Source: Gammaproteobacteria bacterium
Lineage (GTDB): Bacteria > Pseudomonadota > Gammaproteobacteria > UBA1113
Assembly: GCA_019752835.1 (NCBI GenBank)
Contig: JAIELR010000153.1
Span: 1 to 9,452 of the forward strand
DNA length: 9,452 bases
Reading direction: 5' to 3'
The notes below the pieces were generated by a model. The model did no database searches. It saw only the letters and a list, made by a program, of their open reading frames with translations, and was not told where the DNA came from. Below are positions 1-6,636 of the stretch, one piece after another. Numbering within the stretch: position 1 is the stretch's first letter; each line of letters begins with the position of its first letter. The translations under genes and the position numbers were made by a program.

Positions 1-2
1 GG

Positions 3-242
3 ACAGAATATGTTTATGATTTGGCTTTTCAAACCTATGTAGCAAAGCTTGCTTTACCTAATTTTGAGTTTATTCCATTTTTAATGTGTTCTGATAAAGA
101 TCAAGTGGCCAGTGTTGATGGATTGAATCAGAAATTTTTAAATTTGTTTTATTGCTTACTTCTGAGGTTACCCCGCAAGTTACCCCCCAAGTCACCCCGC
201 AGGTTACCCCGCAAGCTACCCCGCAAGTTGAAAGCTTATTAG
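3..242 (+). pseudogene. DUF2779-like protein, broken C-terminal fragment
   Basis: This frame is open from the window edge and reads TEYVYDLAFQTYVAKLALPN, then a stretch containing PFLMCSDKDQVASVDGLNQKF. The pattern 'AFQ-YV....PN....PFLM..DK...A.VDGLNQKF' resembles, from memory, the middle of DUF2779 family proteins, which are often found near defence genes and are thought to be related to PD-(D/E)XK/Cas4-like nucleases. The family resemblance ends near base 140. From about base 145 the frame only reads the repeat array of the next gene out of frame (LPRKLPRK...) and stops at 240-242. I therefore call it a truncated remnant, with the true gene body to the left of the window. The internal TTG at 21 is not a convincing start because the frame is open upstream. 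The family assignment is moderate and its biochemical role is unproven. Confidence 0.5.
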
Positions 243-718
243 CCTTTTGTACTACGCCTAAAACAAGAACCGAGATTCAGCACTTTTTAGGTTTAAAAGA
301 CCGTGAATATTTTCGCATAGAAATACTTATACCTTTAATCGAACAAGGTTTATTGCTCCCTACAATTCCCGATAAACTGACTAGCCCAAAGCAGCAGTAT
401 TACACAAGAATAGAATCTGTTTTATTGCCAACTTATGAGGTTACCCCGCAAGTTACCCCGCAAGCTACCCCGCAAGTTACCCCGCAAGCTACCCCGCAAG
501 CTGAAAGTATCGAAAGGGTACTCGTTTTTTGTAACACGCCTAAAACCAGAACAGAGATTCAAGACTTTTTAGGTTTAAAAGACCGTGAGTATTTTCGCTT
601 AAATATACTCACCCCATTAATTGAACAAGGCTTGTTGCGCCCTACAATTCCCGATAAACTGACTAGCCCTAGGCAACAGTATTACACGGTAAAAAGAAAG
701 GACTCCACTCATGAATGA
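152..718 (+). CDS. Tandem winged-helix-like modules with VTPQ repeats (Fic/AlbA-ATPase C-terminal type), likely a remnant
   Basis: The 188-residue frame holds two copies of one module. Each starts with five (V/A)TPQ tetrapeptides and continues with a domain of about 65 residues carrying KTRTEIQ-FLGLKDREYFR, a linker to LIEQGLL, and TIPDKLTSP-QQYYT. This domain is familiar as the C-terminal winged-helix-like tail of Fic proteins and of AlbA_2/RecG-like ATP-binding proteins. Neither the Fic motif HPFxxGNGR nor a Walker ATPase region is present, so only the tail remains. The TTG at 152 is the nominal start but has no evident ribosome binding site; the frame is open back to 119, so the true 5' end is unclear. 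The stop overlaps the hsdR start by 8 bp, which suggests co-translation. Genes with such tails commonly sit inside type I restriction operons. I infer a deleted Fic or ATPase gene; a functional DNA-binding miniprotein is the alternative. Confidence 0.6.
   Translation: MLTSEVTPQVTPQVTPQVTPQATPQVESLLAFCTTPKTRTEIQHFLGLKDREYFRIEILIPLIEQGLLLPTIPDKLTSPKQQYYTRIESVLLPTYEVTPQVTPQATPQVTPQATPQAESIERVLVFCNTPKTRTEIQDFLGLKDREYFRLNILTPLIEQGLLRPTIPDKLTSPRQQYYTVKRKDSTHE
167..226 (+). repeat. 12-bp minisatellite, five units, encoding VTPQ
   Basis: Five tandem units of roughly GTTACCCCGCAA encode VTPQ-VTPQ-VTPQ-VTPQ-ATPQ. The units differ by single bases (CCC for CCG, GTC for GTT, CAG for CAA, GCT for GTT). 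Gain or loss of units keeps the frame. Such Pro/Gln-rich linkers usually tether the C-terminal domain in Fic-like and AlbA-like proteins. Confidence 0.9.
440..499 (+). repeat. 12-bp minisatellite, second tract of five units
   Basis: Five units encode VTPQ-VTPQ-ATPQ-VTPQ-ATPQ. The bases are more uniform than in the first tract (almost all GYTACCCCGCAA), consistent with more recent homogenisation. The tract sits at the same place in the second module as the first tract does in the first module. Confidence 0.9.
697..702 (+). promoter_or_regulatory. Ribosome binding site for hsdR
   Basis: AAAGGA lies 8 bases before the ATG at 711 and inside the end of the upstream reading frame. It supports that ATG as the hsdR start and fits translational coupling with the overlapping upstream frame. 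Confidence 0.6.
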
Positions 719-3050
719 AGCAGATACCCGGGCGGAACTCATTGACCCACAGCTAAAATTAAGTGACTGGGGTGTGATTGAAGGCAGCAAAGTTCTTCGT
801 GAGCATCATATTACCGCGGGTAAAATTCAAACGGGTGGTGGACGTAGTAAGCCGTTGATTGCAGATTATGTTTTAATTTATCGAGGGTGTAAGTTAGCTA
901 TTATTGAAGCTAAAAGTAATGAGTTAGCGGTAGGTGAAGGCGTAGCTCAAGCAAAAAATTATGCAGAGAAAATGCGACTAGCAACAACATTTGCCAGTAA
1001 CGGGAAAGCGATTTATCAAATCTGTATGGAAACAGGCGCTGAGGGCTTAATTGAGCGATTTCCCACGCCAGACGAGCTTTGGAATAAAACATTTTCAACT
1101 CAAAATCAATGGCGTGATACCTTTAGTCAAATCCCGTTTGAGCATATCGGCGGCACTAAAGATGTTCGGTATTATCAAGAAATTGCCGTTAACAAGACGA
1201 TGAATGCTATTACTGAAGATCGTCAGCGTATTTTGTTGACCCTCGCAACCGGTACGGGTAAAACTTTTATTGCCTTTCAAATTGCATGGAAATTATTTCA
1301 AAGCCGCTGGAATTTAAAACGAGACGGCTCACGTAGACCTCGCATACTGTTTTTGGCAGATAGAAATATTCTTGCTGATCAAGCATTTAATGCTTTTTCT
1401 GCTTTTCCTGAAGATGCGTTGGTTCGCATCAATCCAAAAGAAATTAGCAAAAAAGGTAGTGTACCTACAAACGGCAGTATTTTCTTTACTATTTTTCAAA
1501 CCTTTATGAGTGGTCAAAATAATCAGCCCTATTTTGGTGAATATCCTGCCGATTACTTTGATTTTATCATTATTGATGAGTGTCATCGTGGCGGCGCTAA
1601 CGATGAAGGAAATTGGCGCGACATCCTCAACTACTTTTCCCCCGCAGTTCAGCTTGGATTAACCGCCACACCAAAACGCAAAGATAACGTGGATACTTAT
1701 CAATATTTTGGTGAACCTGTATATATTTACTCACTCAGAGAAGGAATCAATGATGGTTTTTTAACGCCTTTTAAGGTGAAGCGCATACACACAACATTGG
1801 ATGATTATATTTATACGTCGGATGATGAGGTTATCGAGGGTGAAGTAGAGACAGGTAAACGTTATGAAGAAGCCGATTTCAATAAAATTATTGAAATCAC
1901 GGCGCGTGAAGCTAAACGCGTAAAGGTATTTTTAGCTGAGATTGATCAAAATGAAAAAGCGATTGTGTTCTGTGCTAATCAAAATCATGCCGCTGCAATA
2001 CGCGATTTAATTAATCAATTTAAAAAGAGTCAACATCCTAATTATTGTGTACGTGTAACAGCCAACGATGGTGTCTTGGGCGATCAGTATTTGAAAACCT
2101 TTCAAGACAATGAAAAAACGATTCCAACCATTTTGACTACTTCGCAAAAACTATCAACGGGCGTTGACGCTCGCAATGTGCGTAACATAATACTGATGCG
2201 CCCTATCAACTCGATGATTGAATTCAAGCAAATCATAGGCCGTGGCACACGCTTGTTTGATGGCAAAGAATATTTCACTATTTATGATTTTGTAAACGCG
2301 TATCAGCATTTTGCCGATCCTGAGTGGGATGGAGAACCCATTGACGAAACAACAGAGTCGCAAGAGCGATTCCCTTCTACAAGGGAACCGGTATCGCCGA
2401 CTTATGAGATAGATGAAAATACACCTGATAGAAGAACAATGTTAAAAATTAAATTGCGCGATGGTAAAGAGCGTGAAATCCAACATATGGTAGCAACATC
2501 TTTTTGGGGAGCAGATGGGCGTCCTATTTCAGTACAAGAATTTTTGCAAAATTTATATGGAAAATTACCTGATTTTTTCAAGAATGAAGATGAACTTCGT
2601 CAAATATGGTCTAATCCACAAACTCGAAAAGCGTTGCTAGACCAACTTGCTGAGGCTGGTTATGGTCGAGATGAGTTGATCACATTGCTGAAACTCATTG
2701 AAGCAGAGAACAGTGACCTCTTCGATGTGCTCGATTATATTTCATTTGCAACAAAACCAATTACCCGCGCTGTTCGTGTGGCTAGTGCGCAGATTGATAT
2801 ATTTTCATTGTTGAATAATCAGCAAAAGGAATTTCTTGAGTTTGTTTTATCAAAATATATTGAAACCAGGGTTGAGGAGCTTGATGAGGAAAAACTGCCT
2901 GCACTCTTAGCGTTAAAATATCACAGTATAAGTGATGCCGCAGATGTATTAGGTGATGTGAAAAATATTCGAAATACGTTTATTAGTTTTCAGAAGCATT
3001 TATATGAGCAGCGAAATAACCTCGTTTCATCTCAAGATGCAAATAGGTAG
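711..3050 (+). CDS. hsdR: Type I restriction enzyme R (restriction/translocase) subunit
   Basis: HsdR is the motor and nuclease of a type I restriction complex (HsdR2-M2-S1), which pumps unmodified DNA and cuts it at a distance. The 779-residue product has the length of the EcoEI/EcoR124-like short R family. The N-terminal PD-(D/E)XK nuclease shows E9, D52 and the E66-A-K68 pair in LAIIEAKS. The helicase core shows Walker A ATGTGKT (179-185), DECH (289-292), TAT (318-320), a motif V-like TTSQKLSTGVD (476-486) and QIIGRGTR (507-514). The remainder matches an EcoEI_R_C-type C-terminal domain that docks to the methylase. All key residues are present, so it looks active. Its ATG overlaps the preceding frame by 8 bp and has a good Shine-Dalgarno. 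No HsdM or HsdS is in the window; the gene would need them upstream or elsewhere. The stop lies immediately before a hairpin repeat array. Confidence 0.95.
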   Translation: MNEADTRAELIDPQLKLSDWGVIEGSKVLREHHITAGKIQTGGGRSKPLIADYVLIYRGCKLAIIEAKSNELAVGEGVAQAKNYAEKMRLATTFASNGKAIYQICMETGAEGLIERFPTPDELWNKTFSTQNQWRDTFSQIPFEHIGGTKDVRYYQEIAVNKTMNAITEDRQRILLTLATGTGKTFIAFQIAWKLFQSRWNLKRDGSRRPRILFLADRNILADQAFNAFSAFPEDALVRINPKEISKKGSVPTNGSIFFTIFQTFMSGQNNQPYFGEYPADYFDFIIIDECHRGGANDEGNWRDILNYFSPAVQLGLTATPKRKDNVDTYQYFGEPVYIYSLREGINDGFLTPFKVKRIHTTLDDYIYTSDDEVIEGEVETGKRYEEADFNKIIEITAREAKRVKVFLAEIDQNEKAIVFCANQNHAAAIRDLINQFKKSQHPNYCVRVTANDGVLGDQYLKTFQDNEKTIPTILTTSQKLSTGVDARNVRNIILMRPINSMIEFKQIIGRGTRLFDGKEYFTIYDFVNAYQHFADPEWDGEPIDETTESQERFPSTREPVSPTYEIDENTPDRRTMLKIKLRDGKEREIQHMVATSFWGADGRPISVQEFLQNLYGKLPDFFKNEDELRQIWSNPQTRKALLDQLAEAGYGRDELITLLKLIEAENSDLFDVLDYISFATKPITRAVRVASAQIDIFSLLNNQQKEFLEFVLSKYIETRVEELDEEKLPALLALKYHSISDAADVLGDVKNIRNTFISFQKHLYEQRNNLVSSQDANR

Positions 3051-3053
3051 ATC

Positions 3054-3432
3054 GTGCCAATCCAAAGACGGGCAACCACGGGGGGATTGCCCCTACAATA
3101 GTCCGATGATCTGCAAGAGACCGTACCGATCCAGACGGGCAAGCACGGGGGGATTGCCCCTACAATAGTCCGATGATCTGCAAGAGACCGTACCGATTCA
3201 GACGGGCAACCACGGGGGGATTGCCCCTACAACAGCCCTGTGATCTACAAGAGACCGTACCGATCCAGACGGGCAACCACGGGGGGATTGCCCCTACAAC
3301 AGCCCTGTGATCTACAAGAGACCGTGCCGATCCAAAGATGGGCAACCACGGGGGGATTGCCCCTACAATAGCCCTTTTATCGGTAAGAAATCGTACCGAT
3401 TTGAAGACGGGCAACCGGGATTGCCCCTACTC
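3054..3432. repeat. Six-copy tandem hairpin repeat (67-69 bp period)
   Basis: Six palindromic cores with arms GGGCAA...TTGCCC start at 3070, 3137, 3204, 3271, 3340 and 3409, so the spacing is 67, 67, 67, 69 and 69 bp. Five cores share GGGCAASCACGGGGGGATT plus GCCCCTAC. The sixth lacks the central CACGGGG stretch. The linkers are also conserved (ATCTRCAAGAGACCGTRCCGAT), so this is a tandem repeat and not spaced by unique sequence. It fills the gap between the convergent hsdR and histidine kinase genes. The sixth hairpin starts about 5 bp after the kinase stop, so it could act as a terminator or RNA stabiliser in both directions, although no U-run follows. The small open frames inside it, on both strands, are composed of the repeat and are not credible genes. 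This accounts for the whole gene-free stretch. Confidence 0.9.
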
Positions 3433-4702
3433 ATAATTGCACGGGCAGCCGAATCAGCACCATTAATCCCCCTGTTTCACGAGAGGTTAATTCTATATTT
3501 CCACCATGGGCTCGTATGATATCTTTGGCAACGGCGAGGCCTAAACCCATACCGCCGGTTTGACGTGAGCGGGAATGTTCGCCGCGATAAAAAGGTAAAA
3601 ATACCTGCGTTAATTGAGATTTTGGAATACCGGGACCATCATCTTCGACGGAAATTAAATACTCGTCTTTAACAATTTCTAATTTAACGCGTGCATTTCC
3701 GGCGTATTTTATGGCATTTTCGAGAATGTTATTTAATACGCGTTTTAATCCCACGGGGCCGCCATAATAAGTGCAGCGCTCAAAAACGCCTAAATACTCA
3801 ATGGTGTGTCCGACGCTCGCAAAATCTTCGCATACTGAATCGACTAAGGAGGCTAAGTCGAGTAATACGCGTTCTTCTTTGCGACCTTCTTCTCGCGCAA
3901 ATGCTAGTGTTTCCGCTAGCATGGCCTCCATTTGATCTAAATCGCCAATGATTTTTTCCTGCAATTTAGGCTCATCGACATATTGTGCACGTAATTTTAA
4001 GCGGGTAATTGGGGTGCGTAAATCATGTGAAATAGCGGCGAGCATTTGTGTTCGTGCTGTCAGCAAATCAGTGATGCGTTGCTGCATTCTATTCATTGCA
4101 TCAGCCATGGCACGAATGGCTGCGGGTCCATCGATAGGTAATGGTTTGGTGCGCACATCAACCCCTAATTTATCCGCGGCTTCTATGAAGTTTTTTAACG
4201 GTTTGGTATAGCGATTAATGCTGAGTAATGAAACTAAAATCGTCAAGGTTAGTGCAACTTCCATGCCTAATAATAACAGGGCTAATAAAGACGATTGTGG
4301 CTCAATTTTCGCTAAAATATTCAACCATTTTGAATTGCTTAGGTAAAATGATAATTGAATATCCGGTGCTTGTTCGCTGATTTTCCACAAAATATGCCAC
4401 AAACTGCTGGTTTGAAATTGTGGGTTCCATTTAGGTTTTGAGCTAATCGAGACAGAAAAATTCGGAATACTTAACGCAGAAACCAAATCAGCTTGTTGAT
4501 CTTCCGGCGTATTTTCAACGGTTTGAATAAGATTAATGACTTGCCTTGCAATTACATCGCGATTGATTTTAAATTGAGCGCTGGTATTTTTTTGAGAGTA
4601 AATAACGAATAAAATTAACTGCGTGATAATGACTAAGGATAAAACCCATAAAATAATTTTGCCGAAAGCCCATCGTGGAAAATGAAATCGTCTTTCACGC
4701 AT
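3431..4702 (-). CDS. EnvZ-like sensor histidine kinase
   Basis: This is an inner-membrane kinase that autophosphorylates on histidine and passes the phosphate to the regulator encoded just upstream. With the start at 4702 it has 423 residues: TM1 at about 15-35, a periplasmic sensor of about 100 residues, TM2 at about 138-161, and a HAMP linker to about 215. The H-box AISHDLRTP is at 223-231 (His226), the N-box NNILENAIKYAG at 324-335, DDGPGIP at 354-360, the F-box FLPFYRG at 368-374, and G2 GMGLGLA at 384-390. I prefer ATG 4702 to the longer frame from 4777. It gives the N-terminus MRERRFHFPRW right before TM1, as in EnvZ, and reduces the overlap with the regulator from 83 bp to 8 bp (ATGCGTGA). 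All catalytic boxes are intact. It is EnvZ/RstB-like by architecture; the stimulus is not readable, so I give no symbol. Confidence 0.93.
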   Translation of the reverse strand: MRERRFHFPRWAFGKIILWVLSLVIITQLILFVIYSQKNTSAQFKINRDVIARQVINLIQTVENTPEDQQADLVSALSIPNFSVSISSKPKWNPQFQTSSLWHILWKISEQAPDIQLSFYLSNSKWLNILAKIEPQSSLLALLLLGMEVALTLTILVSLLSINRYTKPLKNFIEAADKLGVDVRTKPLPIDGPAAIRAMADAMNRMQQRITDLLTARTQMLAAISHDLRTPITRLKLRAQYVDEPKLQEKIIGDLDQMEAMLAETLAFAREEGRKEERVLLDLASLVDSVCEDFASVGHTIEYLGVFERCTYYGGPVGLKRVLNNILENAIKYAGNARVKLEIVKDEYLISVEDDGPGIPKSQLTQVFLPFYRGEHSRSRQTGGMGLGLAVAKDIIRAHGGNIELTSRETGGLMVLIRLPVQL

Positions 4703-5420
4703 TTCGCTTAACAACAGGCGCAAATAAATACCCGCCGCCTCGTACTGTTTTAATAAATTTTGGCTTTTTTGGATCATCGCCGAGTTTTTGTCGTAAGCGA
4801 CTCACTTGGATATCAACACTGCGGTCAAACGGACCAGACGTTCGCTGATGCAATAAGCCAAGTAATTGATCGCGACTGAGCACACGTTTGGAGCGTGTAA
4901 CTAGCGTATTTAGCAAGGCATATTCCCCTGCGCTTAAAATAATGTCGATTTTTTCAGGTGATACTAAACGCCTCGAAGCTGTTTCCATTCTCCAGCCAGC
5001 AAACTCATAAACATCTAAATTTTCTTGCTTGATACTTCCTTGAATATCATGGCTGCGCCTTAAAATGGCTTTAATTCGAGCCGCTAATTCGCGAGGATTA
5101 AAGGGTTTTGCCATATAATCATCGGCGCCCATTTCAAGGCCAATAATGCGATCCGTTTCCTCGCCATTGGCGGTCAGCATAATAATAGGTATTGATGATT
5201 CACCACGTACTTTTCGACAAAGTGTCAAACCATCCTCACCAGGCAACATGACATCTAAAATAATAAGATCGATGGTATATGCAGTAAGCTGATTAAACAT
5301 TTCTTTACCGTTTTCAGCGGTTAATACCGTATAATTATATTTACGCGATAAATAATCAGACAGTAATTCGCCTATCTCGGCATCATCATCTACCAGCAAT
5401 AGTGTTATTGGACGGTCCAT
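4695..5420 (-). CDS. OmpR-family response regulator
   Basis: This is a cytoplasmic transcription factor phosphorylated by the overlapping histidine kinase. The receiver domain (about 5-120) has the acidic pair D11/D12, phosphoacceptor D56 in ILDVMLPGEDG, T83 in IMLTANG, and K105 in MAKPFNPRELAARI. A linker leads to the OmpR-type winged helix (about 141-237), with the recognition helix DRSVDIQVSRLRQKLGD (199-215) and wing RGGGYLF. At 241 residues it is full length. It is strongly OmpR-like, including the VRGESSIPIIMLTANGEE stretch. The ATG at 5420 has AAGGAAAA just upstream. The gene follows the ubiI-like gene by 37 bp on the same strand, so read-through is likely. A weak promoter-like pair (TTGGTT, 18 bp, GATAAT at 5462-5491 on the minus strand) could add independent expression. 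Confidence 0.94.
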   Translation of the reverse strand: MDRPITLLLVDDDAEIGELLSDYLSRKYNYTVLTAENGKEMFNQLTAYTIDLIILDVMLPGEDGLTLCRKVRGESSIPIIMLTANGEETDRIIGLEMGADDYMAKPFNPRELAARIKAILRRSHDIQGSIKQENLDVYEFAGWRMETASRRLVSPEKIDIILSAGEYALLNTLVTRSKRVLSRDQLLGLLHQRTSGPFDRSVDIQVSRLRQKLGDDPKKPKFIKTVRGGGYLFAPVVKRNA

Positions 5421-5422
5421 AA

Positions 5423-5430
5423 TTTTCCTT
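5423..5430 (-). promoter_or_regulatory. Ribosome binding site for the response regulator
   Basis: Read on the minus strand, AAGGAAAA lies 2 bases before the ATG at 5420. The AAGG core is at 5427-5430, 6 bases from the start codon. It supports this start. Confidence 0.55.
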
Positions 5431-5457
5431 GATTTATACTCAATTCCGAAGCGTATA

Positions 5458-6636
5458 TTACATTATCTGCATCATGAATGCCTTTAACCAACCACCCCGC
5501 TCTACAAGATTCATACCTTGATTTCGCAATCTTACGAGCAACGGATGAGCGCTGCCAAATCCCTCTTTAAATCCATCCATCAATTTCAATAGGCAAGCAT
5601 TCGCCGTGCGTTGCTCACGCTCATATTGTCGCAACAAAGGAAAACAACCTAATGGTCGATTAAGCTCGCGCATCTTGTCTATCACGTCCAATAAAACGGC
5701 GATATCACGTAAGCCCATATTCATGCCTTGACCCGCTAACGGATGTATCGTGTGCGCCGCATCCCCCACCAGGGCAATATGGGGTTGAATATAATGTTCA
5801 GCATGACGTTTAATTAATGGAAAAGAAAGGCGTGGACTCGTGCTCAGTATGCGACCTAATTTAAACTCAAAAGCATCAGCCAAATGTTGGCAAAAAGCTG
5901 CATCATCATAAGCCATAACCTGCGTCAACAAATCCGGGTTACAAGACCACACAATAGAACATTGATTGGGTTGATTCAAAGGTAAAAAAGCTAATGGTCC
6001 GGTAGGCATAAAACGCTGCCAAGCAGTCTCATGATGGGGCTTTTCAGTGTTGACGGTCGCAACAATAGCGGTTTGATCATAATTATGTTGCTTTACACCA
6101 AAGCCACCGTGCTCTCTCACCCAAGAATTTGCGCCATCTGCGCCTATCAATAGTTTTGCAAAAAAAGTTTCCTTCGCTGTTTTTAGAATAACACCTTCTG
6201 CAGGCTTCATTAATTCCGTTAAAGCTACGCCAGTGTATCGAGCAAAATCAGGATAATCCGCGAGTTTTTCTTCTAAGGCCTCGATAATGACCTTATTTTC
6301 AATAATATGTCCCATGTGAGTAGCACCTGTCCACGCACTATCGAAGTGTGTAGAACCGTTTCCAGCCGCATCCCAAACATGCATTTCACGAAACGGACTG
6401 ATTCGGCGCTCCTCAATACCCTGCCAAGCATCCAGGCTTTTTAAAAAGGCTTCCGAACGCCGAGTAATCGCACTAACGCGGATATCGTAATCTTGTAAGG
6501 CTAGTTTTTTTTTAACCGATTTTATGGGTTTATTCATAGAAATAAGCGCTACATCAATATCGCGTTGCAACAATCCCAAGGTCAAACTTAATCCAATGGC
6601 GCCATCACCCACAATCACGACATCATGCTGTTTCAT
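5458..6636 (-). CDS. ubiI: UbiI/UbiF-type FAD-dependent ubiquinone biosynthesis hydroxylase
   Basis: This is a flavin monooxygenase of the UbiH/UbiI/UbiF family, which hydroxylates the polyprenyl-phenol ring in aerobic ubiquinone synthesis. The 392-residue product has the FAD-binding Rossmann motif GDGAIG (10-15), the DIRVSAI stretch typical of the family (51-57), the NAD(P)H/FAD 'DG' motif IGADGANS (164-171), and the second FAD motif GDAAHTIHPLAGQG (291-304). The GDAAHTIHPLAGQG form matches the UbiI and UbiF branches rather than UbiH. It directly follows ubiH with an ATGA overlap, which is the E. coli ubiH-ubiI (visB-visC) gene order. That favours UbiI (C5 hydroxylase), but UbiF (C6) or a broad-specificity homologue cannot be excluded from sequence alone. 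GAGAGGG at 6645-6651, 8 bases before the ATG, serves as its ribosome binding site. Confidence 0.9.
   Translation of the reverse strand: MKQHDVVIVGDGAIGLSLTLGLLQRDIDVALISMNKPIKSVKKKLALQDYDIRVSAITRRSEAFLKSLDAWQGIEERRISPFREMHVWDAAGNGSTHFDSAWTGATHMGHIIENKVIIEALEEKLADYPDFARYTGVALTELMKPAEGVILKTAKETFFAKLLIGADGANSWVREHGGFGVKQHNYDQTAIVATVNTEKPHHETAWQRFMPTGPLAFLPLNQPNQCSIVWSCNPDLLTQVMAYDDAAFCQHLADAFEFKLGRILSTSPRLSFPLIKRHAEHYIQPHIALVGDAAHTIHPLAGQGMNMGLRDIAVLLDVIDKMRELNRPLGCFPLLRQYEREQRTANACLLKLMDGFKEGFGSAHPLLVRLRNQGMNLVERGGWLKAFMMQIM

Larger units (their letters stand above)
145..687 (+). repeat. Two-copy direct duplication, 273-bp offset
   Basis: Copy 1 begins at about 145 and copy 2 at about 418. The flanks before the repeat tracts (145-163 and 418-436) match at 16 of 19 bases by hand alignment. 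Homology then continues through the VTPQ tract and the winged-helix segment to TATTACAC at 398-405 and 680-687. Copy 2 carries a 9-bp (three-residue) insertion after its repeat tract, ESIERVL versus ESLL. The spacing keeps the reading frame (91 codons). Confidence 0.85.

Noticed and set aside
152..718. A complete Fic AMP-transferase gene
   Set aside because: Only the tail module is present; the HPFxxGNGR catalytic motif is not found anywhere in the frame or just upstream.
3409..3426. Rho-independent terminator for the histidine kinase
   Set aside because: A GGGCAA/TTGCCC hairpin follows the stop, but no run of U follows, so I keep it as part of the repeat array with only possible terminator activity.
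3054..3432. Regularly spaced repeats suggesting a CRISPR array
   Set aside because: The intervening segments are conserved rather than unique, the period is 67-69 bp, and no cas genes are in view. It is a tandem hairpin repeat.
3160..3519. Open frames on both strands within the repeat array (minus 3160-3414, plus 3307-3519)
   Set aside because: They are made of translated repeat units (e.g. repeated AIPPWLP) or run antisense into the kinase gene, with no start signals.
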